Source of the DNA: Amphiduros pacificus
Taxonomy: Eukaryota; Annelida; Polychaeta; Phyllodocida; Hesionidae
Assembly: GCA_949316495.1 (NCBI GenBank)
Contig: OX439005.1
Location: 29,286,217-29,350,216 of the forward strand
Reading direction: 5' to 3'
DNA: 64,000 bases
In this document: positions 1 to 10,756 of the stretch, piece by piece
Layout of the letters: each line of letters begins with the position of its first letter
Numbering within the stretch: the stretch's first letter is position 1
Made by a program: the position numbers and the translations under genes
The notes under the pieces: generated by a model
Database searches by the model: none
Told to the model about the DNA's origin: nothing
What the model saw: only the letters and a program-made list of their open reading frames with translations

Positions 1-700
1 ATTATATATAATAAGCACACTGGTAACATAGAATTTAATAAAGGGAAATGTAGGGAAATTTAATAAAGGAAAATCATTAAGAAAATGCTGACCATGCCTT
101 GCATGATAACTCTCCTTTATGTATGAATGACATCATCTAAACGATTACGTCCGGAGACATACCATTACTCTATCTTACTGATTTAAACACGATCTTTCTG
201 ACTTTCTTTATAGCATATGTAATTTTATCATCAACAATTAATTTTCTCTAAATTAGAAATTTGTATGACTGTTTCAAGTTATTTCATGATCGATTTTCCT
301 TAATGAGTGTTTCAGGATGGATACATCAACTATGATTTGACACTGAGTATTGTAATTAATCTGGTGTGGTGTTTAATCAGTGTGAGTGTGGAAGCGATAG
401 TGAGCTGCCTGCTTGCTGTGACAGGTCAGCAAGGATTATTGTCTGGCTTGCCACTTCTGCGGGGTAAATCAACCCACTTGTGTAGTTTCTCCATCTGCAA
501 TAAGTAGTTCATTTGCATCTTTATTGAAATATTCTCTATTTGTTGTTAATTTTGTGTTAATGATTATGGTAGACGTCTTCCCTGTTTATCGTAGTGTTTT
601 ATTCATTTTTATAGTCAAGTCCACATTTTAGGATTGTTATTCATGATTTGTCAGTGCAGAATGACCATTTTCATCTTCAGTGTAGAATGTCATTTCCCTG

Positions 701-703
<3 letters not shown>
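1..703. other. AT-rich non-coding stretch
   Basis: No open frame here resembles a known protein. The longest open frame (about 66 codons from 307) has no domain and no splice or codon support. I see no repeat family that I recognise. Confidence 0.5.

Positions 704-784
<81 letters not shown>
704..784. repeat. (TA)n microsatellite
   Basis: About 40 uninterrupted TA dinucleotides. Any Tyr-Ile reading frame through it is an artefact of the repeat. Confidence 0.95.
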
Positions 785-786
<2 letters not shown>

Positions 787-1510
787 ATGATTCAGGTATC
801 TGGCAAATACTGGGTTAAGAGATACATCTTTTCTGTTCAGGTTTCACTGGAATAGTTGCACAGCATGATAAATGGCAACCCTGGACTCTTTCCTGGCAGA
901 CATTCCATCCATATCAACCAACAGGATATCAATTAAGAGGCTGCTGAGATGATAACATATTGTATTTGTGCTGCATTTGTCTATACTCAGCCACAAACAA
1001 GCTATAAGATTAACAAATATTGATTAGTGAACCAGTATAATGGTTCAAGGTATTGAATAAATTAATGTAATATAATGATATTTGTTCAGCCAACATTGGT
1101 AGTAGTTCAATATATTGATGATTACATATTACATATGCAATTGGCATATGTGTGTATTTGGTTATGAACCTTTACACAAGGCGTAATAAGATATATCTAG
1201 GCTAAACCTCTATTCAATTGTTTAGGGATGATAAATATATCTAAGATGGACAACATCTTCGACTAAGCGACTTAGCTTTTCATCAACTTTTGAAATATTA
1301 GTTTTGTTGAGATATCAATATCTGGAAAATATCGCTACGTTATATCACAAACCATAATCAGGACTCTTCACATTGTTGACATGAAAGTTTTTCTTATTAA
1401 TTTATCATAGATATAGAATTAACGTTTTTAAACTGATTGCATATAACCTAATAATGTAAAGTAAACCATGCTCTATACAGTGCACGTATGCTCATACGAT
1501 ACAAAGGGGA
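785..1510. other. non-coding stretch
   Basis: AT-rich sequence without a supported gene, RNA or repeat. Confidence 0.45.
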
Positions 1511-1740
1511 CCCAGCAGACAAAACTGGATGAAATGACGTGGTTTTGACATGAATTCCAGGTGTGGTTAGGACGTAATTAACTGGTGGAATATGCAAAAC
1601 AAAATGGCATGAATTTTTTCACATGGATAAAACGTGAAATTATTGGTGGATAAGAAAATAATTCACGTCATTTTGCTTTGCATATCTAACCGATATCTGA
1701 TATTTGAACCGCGTGGTTGTAACGTGGCGTGTCTGCTGGG
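1511..1740. mobile_element. Foldback MITE (non-autonomous DNA transposon)
   Basis: The stretch begins with CCCAGCAGACA and ends with its reverse complement, TGTCTGCTGGG. A second, inner inverted pair (ATGCAAAACAAAATG near 1591 against CATTTTGCTTTGCAT near 1669) shows that most of the 230 bp can fold back on itself. It has no coding capacity. I could not define a clean target-site duplication, so the superfamily is left open. Confidence 0.6.
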
Positions 1741-2394
1741 AAGGTACGGAAACAGTGGTTCAAGATATATCAAACTTTTACGATGAGAAAGTTTCGTAAT
1801 GGGAGCAGCAGGAATGAATAAATACGGTTTGATAGTTCAGTTTGTATCATGCAATATACTATACTAGACTATCCGTAGCTGACCAAATGACCCTGTTGTC
1901 AATTAACATTTTTTTCTAAGTTATTTATTCTGAGAAAGCCATCTGATGTTGAAACGTAGACACGTGGTGATCACCGCTTCTCGCTATTGTTACTGTGGAC
2001 ACTTCCTGTAATGGTCTGTTAGACGCTCTCTGATTGGTCGAAATGATTGCTATTGTTTCCCACCATTGTCTCGACTGCCATGATTGGTCCCAAAATGGGA
2101 TGTGCGTACGGACATCGTAGGATTATTATTAAGATATGAGATATTACACTCTTGAGTGAACGTCTGATTTCGAGGCAATGCCCGATATAACTGGCATTAA
2201 TGAAGGGGTGCCCTTTCCTACATTTACTTCATCCTTGTAAGACCAGATTACGTTTTAGTATAGTAATGGTATATAGTAATTCAATTCTGATTAAATTTTT
2301 TCATCGGCAAAACAGAGAAATAGTCAAGGTTTTCTTGGTTGTATTACGTATTTCCAATTGTTTTCATGAACTAACTCTATTCCGCTACTATCTG
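1741..2394. other. non-coding stretch
   Basis: No gene supported. Two inverted CCAAT motifs (GATTGGTC near 2033 and GATTGGTC near 2082) lie 50 bp apart, but no coding exon or TATA box follows that would make this a promoter. Confidence 0.4.
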
Positions 2395-2710
2395 TGGGGG
2401 CCATGGGCTGTGGCGCAGTTGGTTAGAGCGCCAGCTTATTAACACCAGTTCCTCTATGGTGATCTAAAGGTCGTGGGTTCAAACCCCGGCCGTGCCGAGA
2501 TTGAACTCATGATACAATTTCCCATGTGAGCTGAGGCCCGTGCCAAAGGGTTAACCTGTTGTCCTTGTAAATCTGTTGTCCTTGTAAATCAGGTGGGTTG
2601 TCATGTCAAGGACCTGCGACATGACAATTCAGTGAGGCAGCAAGTAGGTCTCACCACGAAATGACCGAAATAATGTTGAAAATGATGTAAAACCACAAAC
2701 AAACAAACAA
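2395..2710 (+). mobile_element. tRNA-derived SINE, full length, + strand
   Basis: The 5' part reads as a tRNA: an A box in TGGCGCAGTTGGTTAGAG (2411) and a B box in GGGTTCAAACCCC (about 2475), the normal pol III spacing with an insertion between them. A non-tRNA body of about 200 bp contains the short inverted pair CATGTCAAGG/CCTGCGACATG. The element ends in an (AAAC)n tail. An 8-bp direct repeat ACTATCTG flanks it (2387-2394 and 2711-2718), which is the expected target-site duplication. It is not a functional tRNA gene because the acceptor stem does not close and the body runs on. Confidence 0.8.
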
Positions 2711-2936
2711 ACTATCTGAGGGACGGTACTGAGGAATTTTTCACAAATATTTCACAAATATTTCACAAAGTATTTGTTTTTTACAGACCTTTCATTAATT
2801 ATGATATGTAGAGTTTTAAAGTGTTTTATAAGGCACGTGTTCTGAACTGCCTTAATTCCTTAACTTATGTTTTTTTCTATTACTGAGACTGAAATGGTAT
2901 ATATTTATCATTATGTTTACGTCTGTCCATTGTCTA

Positions 2937-3254
2937 GTTTGTTTGTTTGTTTGTTTGGGGTTTTACATCACTTTCAACATTATTTCAGTTATTTCGTGAT
3001 GAGACCTACTTGCAGCAGATATAGTGCTGCCTCACTGAATTGTCATGTCGCAGGTCCTTGACATGACAACCTACCCGGTCACAGATTTACAAGGACAACA
3101 GGTCAACCCTTTGGCATGGGCCTCAGCACATGTGGGAAATTGTATCATGAGTTCAATCCCTGCACGGCCGGGGTTCGAAGCCACGACCTTTGGATCACCA
3201 CAGAGGAACTGGTGCTAATAAGCTGGCGCCCTAACCAACTGCGCCACGGCCCGT
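2937..3254 (-). mobile_element. tRNA-derived SINE, full length, minus strand
   Basis: This is a second copy of the SINE at 2395-2710 in the opposite orientation: the (GTTT)n start at 2937 is its tail and the tRNA-like head ends near 3254 (GCGCCACGGCCCGTGG). The two copies are highly similar along their length and lie 226 bp apart, tail to tail. Flanks TTGTCTAG and CTGTCCAG may be an aged target duplication. Confidence 0.8.
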
Positions 3255-5828
3255 GGCTCCACTGTCCAGACATATGGTGACAGATGAATTATTAATTATA
3301 AAAGAAATTTATGTGAATGTCATGATCAATGTGGACGTCATGATATGTATTAGTAGGTACACAATGAAAGGTCATGACGTGGTGTGTGTGCTAGAATATA
3401 AACAGAATAGTTATGTAATGTTATTTAGAGTCTTGTGTACCTCTCAAAATGGAGGGTCATATTTATGTGAGTGTGAATGAAATAGAATTGAAATAGATCT
3501 AAAAACATGCATACCGCAAGTAAAAAGAGTAGGCAAAATAGCCATGAAATGGTCCTGAATTTTAACAGCATTGTGTACCTAAATATGTTCATGTTCATGT
3601 TGAACCACTTCAGAAAATGAAGTGTCATCATGTTGATATTCAGATCAATTATCATGTGTCACAACAGGCACCAATTGCAACCAATCATATTCTTGGAAAT
3701 CATGACACTTTATTGTGGTAATGACACAAAATACATTGTACCTCAAGATATCATAATATGTAAAAGTTCTGTAATTATCTACGGGAAGGTATATTCGCTC
3801 AACATAGTACTACATAAATTTGGAGGGTGTAGTGAAATGTGTAATATTCAGGCAAAGTATACATATTTAACTTGAACTGGACTTGTACTGCAAATCAGAC
3901 AAAAGAACCAAGACAAAGAACGTCATTGAAGCAAATGATACCGCACCTATGCTGTGTGTAGCTGACATAACAGCCAGACCATGAGACCCACAGGATATAT
4001 TCCTTACATCTATAGGTGTATGGTCTCAAACATTCCTGAGATCAATCAGCATACAAATAAATCATTGTGTTATTAGGTTATATTGTTAGCTATGTTCTGT
4101 CAATATGATAGTCTATACTGGTGTGTTATCGAATTTCATATGAATTAACGTGTTCCGTTTTATGCTTGATATGTATCTTGCGGCAACAGTTTTTCTTTTC
4201 ATCTGATTATTAGAACAATTATGGAAAACCATATAACAAGATTGAAGAAAAAAATATTTTGCTGAAATATCAAGACAAACTGGACATGTTCTTAGTTCAT
4301 AAAATATGTACTTTTGATCGGTGTCTAATTTGACATGGTTCTAATAACAATAATTTAATGACTTATATTTGACGAGTTTTCTTAGATCTAATAGCTTTAT
4401 TCTTAGTTTTGGATGTTCTATAAAACACCTGAATGATAAGTATTCCCAAAATGGTGTGCTCCATCAATTTGCTATATAACACCTGACATCTATATTCTAC
4501 CTTACAGTTTATGTTTACAAAGTAAACATAAACTGTAAACATAAGTGTATCCAATAGCTTAAAGCATTCATGAAATGGGGTTTTCAAGTACTTTTTCCTT
4601 GCATAATATAAATGTTTATACCCTAAACTTCGCGATAAAATGTTATTACCCATCATATTTCCCCTCCATATATTTCTGTGCCATTTGAAAGTGGATGAGT
4701 CTCCTGCTAAAATCCAAATCATCCATTGGATACTTAGCAGCAAATTTTATTTAGCTGACCAGTGATCTTGTGCAAACACCTGCTTAGTAAAGTCTTGCTA
4801 ACAGTTGGGCCCTTTGGATTGGGACAATGGAGTGATTTGGCTTACAGAGCCCTGTTTGACCATTAATGTTTGTCCAATGGTACAGGCCTAACACCCTGAC
4901 AAACCACAATAGAGGTCACGTGATTGCATACATGTGGCCACCTGGTGGTCAAATGAGTACAGGCAATACTTGGCATTTTCAACCATTTGGTTGATTTTAG
5001 TGAGATAGCTTGCTTGTATTACAGTTTCATATATCATTTAAGGATACCCCAAACCTCTGTAAAATTGCTTGTGACCTCTATGGTACTAGACAGTACAGGG
5101 TTCAATCACAGTAAATGAGATTTAGTTATATAACTAAAAATATTGGTTTGGAGACAAAATTTATATTATTTACACACACTCCACATTAGATCAGAAAGCC
5201 AAATCATCCTTCACAACGAAATTGTCAAAGTTATATATCTTCAAATATCAATTGTACATACTCAATCATTTTCATGTTGATTAATCAATTTTGAAATGTT
5301 TTATGAATTCAAATCTGTCAGAATTTAAATCTGCCATACCACCTGATAACGTTTAATATCATAATTGTGACCACAGAAACAAAAATCAAAATTACGCATT
5401 TTAATCCAACACAAAATGCCCTTAATCGCAGAAGCCTATTTGTGTTAGCAATATGTAGATATTCCATGTAAGAGAGAGAGAAAAAATGAATAAATTTGCC
5501 CTACCTTATAATGTCCGATCCAAACTTATAATATGATCCAGGGAGGACGGGAGCACAGTGTTGCTGATATGGGAAATGTTTGACACTTGCTGAAGCAGGA
5601 AGAGGCAGCCTTCAGCACACCAATCTACAGCCAGGGCTAACCTGACCATCACCGAAGCCACACGATTAACGCCATGAACAAAGGTGTGACCTTACACCAC
5701 TTTAGTGGAGTTGCTTACATATATTGTATATGGACACAAAATAATACTAAAATATTATTAGGTACAATGGTGGAGAGTCAAATATTGCTGTACACAAAGT
5801 ATAAACAACCCATCACAATGATACACGA
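3255..5828. other. long non-coding stretch
   Basis: No protein or RNA gene that I can support. Apart from the hairpin at 4504-4536, I see only AT-rich sequence. An open frame on the minus strand at 4363-4743 (about 126 codons) has no recognisable domain and its composition is like the surroundings, so I do not call it. Confidence 0.4.
4504..4536. repeat. Perfect 15-bp hairpin
   Basis: ACAGTTTATGTTTAC, a 3-nt AAA loop, then the exact reverse complement GTAAACATAAACTGT. Each arm contains TGTTTAC, the forkhead-type core. The function is unknown. Confidence 0.8.
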
Positions 5829-6190
5829 TCTTCAAGTTTATAAACTCGCCACAATGATGCACCCTCTTCAAGGTTATAAACTCGCCACAATGATGCACCC
5901 TCTTCAAGGTTATAAACGCACCACAATGATGCACCCTCTTCAAGGTTATAAACTCGCCACAATGATTAACCCTTTTCAAGGTTATAAACTCGCCACAATG
6001 ATGCACCCTCTTCAAGGTTATAAACGCACCACAATGATGCACCCTCTTCAAGGTTATAAACTCGCCACAATGATTAACCCTCTTCAAGGTTATAAACTCG
6101 CCACAGTGATTAACCCTCTTCAAGGTTATAAACTCGCAACAATGATTCACACTCTTCAAGGTTATAAACTCGCCACGATGATGCACCCTG
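5829..6190. repeat. 36-bp minisatellite, array A (10 units)
   Basis: The unit is 36 bp (TTCAAGGTTATAAACTCGCC and on to ACAATGATGCACCCTC). There are ten units with point variants. Because 36 is a multiple of three and the unit lacks stops, both strands stay open, giving artefact peptides of period 12. The array ends in one inverted unit (6186-6224), so its right end forms a hairpin. Confidence 0.9.
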
Positions 6191-6289
6191 TGGTGAGTTT
6201 ATAACCTTGAAGAGGGTGCATCATATTCAGTGACAATAATTACATGCTAACCTTATATACCCACATACAGAGAATCAACAAGAAAATGG

Positions 6290-6710
6290 TTAGATTTAAA
6301 TGTGAGATGAGTTATAGATATGATCTATTTGCATTACTATTGATATCATCTTGCCGGTGGAGGCAAGAATAAATTTTAAAATAGCATTATTGACATGGAA
6401 GGTACGGAATGGCTGTGCGCCTAAAAATGGGGCATGATCTCTCAGTTCTGCAAAAGATAATGAATATATATTACCAAAATCTAATATGAAAACATATGGG
6501 GATCTTGCTTTTTCAGCATATGCGCCCAAAACCTGGAATGCCCTGCCCCTTGAAGTGAAAAACTGCAAAATTAGAAAGTTAGACAAATTTAAATCTAAAC
6601 TTAAAACTTATTTGTACACTAAACATTATCTGCAAAAGTGCTACGAGCCGACATAGTCTGAAATGGCACTATATAAATTATTAACATTATAGTTATTATT
6701 TATAAGCAAA
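6290..6710 (+). mobile_element. CR1/L2-type LINE 3' end, copy 1
   Basis: Read on the + strand this gives the typical last ~100 residues of CR1/L2-type polyproteins: GDLAFSAYAPKTWNALP near 6505, then FKSKLKTYLYTKHY near 6590. It is followed by the 3' tail GGCACTATATAAATTATTAAC. The reverse transcriptase is missing, so this is a 5'-truncated copy. One stop (near 6432) interrupts the frame. Confidence 0.65.
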
Positions 6711-6774
6711 GAAATGGAATATAGCGCCAATTTCAATTTTCATTCAATGTTGTGACTCCAGGTTTTCCACAGTG

Positions 6775-6865
6775 CTGCAACAGGGTAATATGTGGCTAAG
6801 TAACTAAGATGTCTGTCTTCAATGCTATAGGTCCTGGGTTTGTATCCCGGTTGGGAAAAGTACAA
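6775..6865 (+). mobile_element. Possible tRNA-like SINE fragment
   Basis: GTGGCTAAGTAACTAAGATG resembles a pol III A box, and GGGTTTGTATCCCGG about 45 bp downstream resembles a B box. No clear tail or target duplication is visible. It recurs in the duplicate block near 7740-7830. Confidence 0.3.
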
Positions 6866-6898
6866 TGTTCACGCTAAAGGTGAAATCTTCAAATTTTC

Positions 6899-7147
6899 AA
6901 GGTTATAAACTCGCCACAATGATGCACCCTCTTCAAGGTTATAAACGCACCACAATGATGCACCCTCTTCAAGGTTATAAACTCGCCACAATGATTAACC
7001 CTCTTCAAGGTTATAAACTCGCCACAGTGATTAACCCTCTTCAAGGTTATAAACTCGCAACAATGATTCACACTCTTCAAGGTTATAAACTCACCACAAT
7101 GATTTACCCTCTTCAAGGTTATAAACTCGCCACGATGATGCACCCTG
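6899..7147. repeat. 36-bp minisatellite, array B (7 units)
   Basis: Seven units of the same 36-bp repeat as array A, again ending in an inverted unit (about 7143-7181). The order of unit variants matches the last six units of array A, with one extra unit. Confidence 0.9.
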
Positions 7148-7254
7148 TGGTGAGTTTATAACCTTGAAGAGGGTGCATCATATTCAGTGACAATAATTAC
7201 ATGCTAACCTTATATACCCACATACAGAGAATCAACAAGAAAATGGTTAGATTT

Positions 7255-7672
7255 AAATGTGAGATGAGTTATAGATATCTGTTTTGATCTATTTGCATTA
7301 CTATTGATATCATCTTGCCGGTGATGGCAAGAATAAATTTTAAAATAGCATTATTGACATGGAAGGTACGGAATGGCTGTGCGCCTAAAAATGGGGCATG
7401 ATCTCTCAGTTCTGCAAAAGATAATGAATATATATTACCAAAATCTAATATGAAAACATATGTGGATCTTGCTTTTTCAGCATATGCTCCCAAAACCTGG
7501 AATGCCCTGCCCCTTGAAGTGAAAAACTGCAAAATTAGAAAGTTAGACAAATTTAAATCTAAACTTAAAACTTATTTGTACACTAAACATTATCTGCAAA
7601 AGTGCTACGAGCCGACATAGTCTGAAATGGCACTATATAAATTATTAACATTATAGTTATTATTTATAAGCA
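7255..7672 (+). mobile_element. CR1/L2-type LINE 3' end, copy 2
   Basis: Duplicate of the LINE tail at 6290-6710, carried along with the segmental duplication rather than inserted separately: both flanks are duplicated too. Confidence 0.65.
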
Positions 7673-7858
7673 AAGAAATGGAATATAGCGCCAATTTCAA
7701 TTTTCATTCAATGTTGTGACTCCAGGTTTTCCACAGTGCTGCAACAGGGTAATATGTGGCTAAGTAACTAAGATGTCTGTCTTCAATGCTATAGGTCCTG
7801 GGTTTGTATCCCGGTTGGGAAAAGTACAATGTTCACGCTAAAGGTGAAATCTTCAAAT

Positions 7859-8085
7859 TGGGGTTCTGTTCGAGGAATATGTACTTCAGAAAACATAAAT
7901 TGATTTGTCTATTGAGGAGGATTTTATATTTTATCATTGATTTTAAACTTCCAGTAAGTTGATCATGAGGTCAACCTTGAGCATGTATGAATATATCCAG
8001 TGCAATGCAATTGTTCCAAATGTTTCAGTATCAGCATGTGTCTCACAGGTCTGGTGATATGATTTGACCTTTTCTCATGGGTGCA
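7859..8085. other. non-coding stretch
   Basis: Nothing recognised. Confidence 0.4.
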
Positions 8086-9603
8086 TTACCAGGGAGAGCC
8101 ATGAGGCAGTTTTCCCGAGTTGGGCTTGCCTTGACTCGGGGTAACCACCGACCAAACCCCTGTGGTTAGCGAGTTAATTTTGTGTGTACACTTTCATTTA
8201 TCACACAGATAGTCACTGATAAGAGATCTGACTGCCGGTAAATTTGTTAAAAAATATAGGTTTAATGATCACTTGACAGACTCCACATGACAGCTGTATA
8301 AAAAATAAGTTCCTCCCTTTTTTTAATTTTCAAAATCGGTGAAAAATAAGCTGAGTTAAAGGAAAAGCAATCATACTTCTGGAGTATCCCTGTTTTGAAT
8401 TAGGACAGGATGTTGAATTCACACCCAGAAGTAGGTCAATATCACTACGCCTGGGACATGTCATGTAATTCCTGTTATATACTCTTACTAATTACAAAAA
8501 TGATGTAAAACTCAAGCATATTGCTCAACTCAAATGTCAAAACATATTTTGGAGTAAATTTGCTTGTTGATTAATAAATCTTCTCGGGACTACTTTTTGT
8601 GGATGTATATGCGATTGCGCAATAGCACAGCATGTTTTGGCGCCAAATGTTCAATGGGTGAATGTGAGTAAACGTTTGTGATCATGGCCCATCAATTTTC
8701 TGTGGGAGCAAAGGTTCAAGCTGTGGTCCACTATGGTCATTGGGAGATTGGAAAAATTGCATCTGGGTGAGGAGGACAGTGTCATTTGTAGGATGGTCAA
8801 GTGAGTTTGACTTGATCGTAGTCATCAGGTCACCCACCTGTGCACAGATCGAAGTTGGTAAGTGTACTTCTTGATACTTTGTGAAGATGAGTGCTTTGGT
8901 ATGCAATAATTGTTATCTATTCATGTATATCAGGCAGTTTTATTTATATATATTCTGTTTTAGACATGTAAATGAATGTCACAATATTTTGTATTTGAAA
9001 TCTCCCATTTGGGGCCTCCGTTTCTGCCTAACTTCCTCTAACCTAGATAAAATATGGCCCAAAAAAGAGGCCCTGAAGGGTTTTCTCTATACTTCAAATA
9101 ATATTTAAATTTGTTTGATCTTTTACAGATACCAATTCTTCAAGGAGAATGTCTCTATCTAAGAGACCAAGTTCAATTCAACTTTAAAATAGCATGCAAA
9201 GTTTAAAAAAATAATGGTTTTCAATAATAATTTATGTGAATGTAAGTTTTGAATAGATAATAGTGATAACTGTAATTGGAGAATGTATTATTTAAGACTA
9301 TTTGTGAATAAAGAAATTTAAATTTGTAAAGTAAACAATTGCTATTTTCTATTCCTTTTTTAAGATATAAATTCCAATTAATTTCTTGATAGAATACATT
9401 ATGTATGTCATTATTTCTGTAAAATTTGACATATCCATACATATGTCAGTCAGAAAAGTAGTCCGGTGCCAGATGTTAGGTCCCAGTGGGACTTGTGCCA
9501 CATTTTTATCAGTTATAATACTCCCAGTGGGCCGGCTTAAAAATGGCTGAAGTAGGTGGAAAATGTGGTGGATTTGCCTCATGGAGTTCCCTGGTAATGG
9601 GAT
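8086..9603. mobile_element. Candidate degenerate DNA transposon with two nested inverted repeats
   Basis: An outer pair, CATTACCAGGGA..CCATGAGGCA (8089) and its inverse near 9570-9600, matches over about 25 bp. An inner pair, GGACTACTTTT (8588) and AAAAGTAGTCC (9450), brackets a short reading frame at 8684. That frame gives AHQFSVGAKVQAVVHYGHW and then IGKIASG, which resembles the helix-turn-helix start of Tc1/mariner-type transposases before it breaks down. No catalytic domain is visible. It may be two nested elements, or chance. Confidence 0.3.
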
Positions 9604-10701
9604 TGCTCACTCAACATTTTGCCTGGATCCACATTTCAATACAGACATGACTGTATCTCTTCAAGGTGTTTTGACTTTCATCTACCCTAAGCACATACCT
9701 GCAAATAATGCTCATTCTTAAATACATTCGATCAGATTGGGATATTATTTATTCCAAAACAATATTCAAGATATCCAAATTGTGGAATTGTCAATATTTG
9801 ACCCTATCAGTCAAAATGGAAATCAACAGGTCACATGTCACCTCTATGTGTATTCCTCTGTTTTCCAGTGGGATCAGCCAGCAATGCATGTACACACCTT
9901 TTGGAAATGGTGTCAATGCCTCCAAAATTGTTTTCTAGTTTCACAGTTGTTTAAACACTATTAACAATATAGAATTAGAATTTCTATATTGTTCTATATT
10001 TAACATAAATTCAAATATTGCTATCATTATTTTCATTGTCAAATAAAACTACAATTTGAATGAAGAAATATGTGTAGTAATAATGCTCAGATGTGTATGC
10101 AGTAATTTGCCCAAGCTTTTAGACATATGAAAGTGACCACACACCCAACTAATCTGAGTACTAATCTCAGTCATCTCAGCAGGACGCCAGCTCATATTTT
10201 AAATCTTTACCGCTGGTACCTGACCTGAGACTTTCCTCGTTTTTTCAGGTATGTTGACTTAAGATAAAACACATAATCATATCAAAAACAAGCATTGTCA
10301 TACATGTGCCGACTATTTCTCTGTGTGAAGATGAAATAAAATGCATTTATTTTAACAATAACATTCAACTGAAAAAAAAAGATTCTAATCTCATTTCTTC
10401 ATATATTTATTCTTTTGAAGGGTTAAGAGCCCCAAAGCACTTATTTTAGAAAATGCCTGCTACAAAGAAATCAAAATATGTTACATTTTATCATAATGAT
10501 GCAAAATAAACAGTTTCTGCATACAAGGCTGACATTCGCAAATGCAGATCAATTTGCGAACAGAAATAAATTAATACTATTTTGTGAATTCAGTTAGGAG
10601 CCTCAAGTGTTATTTAACGATATACTCTCATATTGACGACTTTGATTCTCAGTTATCAGATGGATTAATTTCATAATATATTAATTAATGTTATCGGCAA
10701 A
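9604..10701. other. non-coding stretch
   Basis: AT-rich, no gene supported. A 12-bp perfect stem with a 7-nt loop (AACAATATAGAA, 9963-9974, with 9982-9993) is the only structure I note. Confidence 0.45.
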
Positions 10702-10710
10702 ATATTAATA
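10702..10710. repeat. Target-site duplication of LINE A (3' side)
   Basis: ATATTAATA here matches 16932-16940 on the other side of LINE A. On this side it runs into the (AAT)n tail, so its exact edge is uncertain. Confidence 0.55.
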
Positions 10711-10756
10711 ATAATAATAATAAAATTTGTATAGCGCTGATACCAGACAAGTCTGT

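Larger units (their letters stand above)
5980..6898. repeat. Tandem segmental duplication, copy 1
   Basis: The block is part of the minisatellite, the inverted terminal unit, a LINE 3' tail and a tRNA-like stretch. It is repeated almost identically at 6899-7858. Copy 2 has one more minisatellite unit and a 6-bp insertion (CTGTTT near 7280) but few other differences, so the duplication looks young. Confidence 0.85.
6899..7858. repeat. Tandem segmental duplication, copy 2
   Basis: Second copy of the block at 5980-6898. The junction falls at CAAATTTTCAAGG, where the end of copy 1 passes directly into a minisatellite unit. After 7858 the sequence diverges from copy 1. Confidence 0.85.

Noticed and set aside
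704-784. Tyr-Ile repeat reading frames here and at 21178-21299 and 46951-47026
   Set aside because: Translation of (TA)n microsatellites.
2404-2500. A functional tRNA gene
   Set aside because: A and B boxes are present, but the cloverleaf does not close and the sequence continues into a SINE body with tail and target duplication. The same applies to 37640-37708.
5674-7161. Period-12 repeat proteins (YKLATMMHPLQG-type) on both strands
   Set aside because: They are the translation of a 36-bp minisatellite that happens to have no stop on either strand; there is no start context, no conservation signal and no non-repeat domain.
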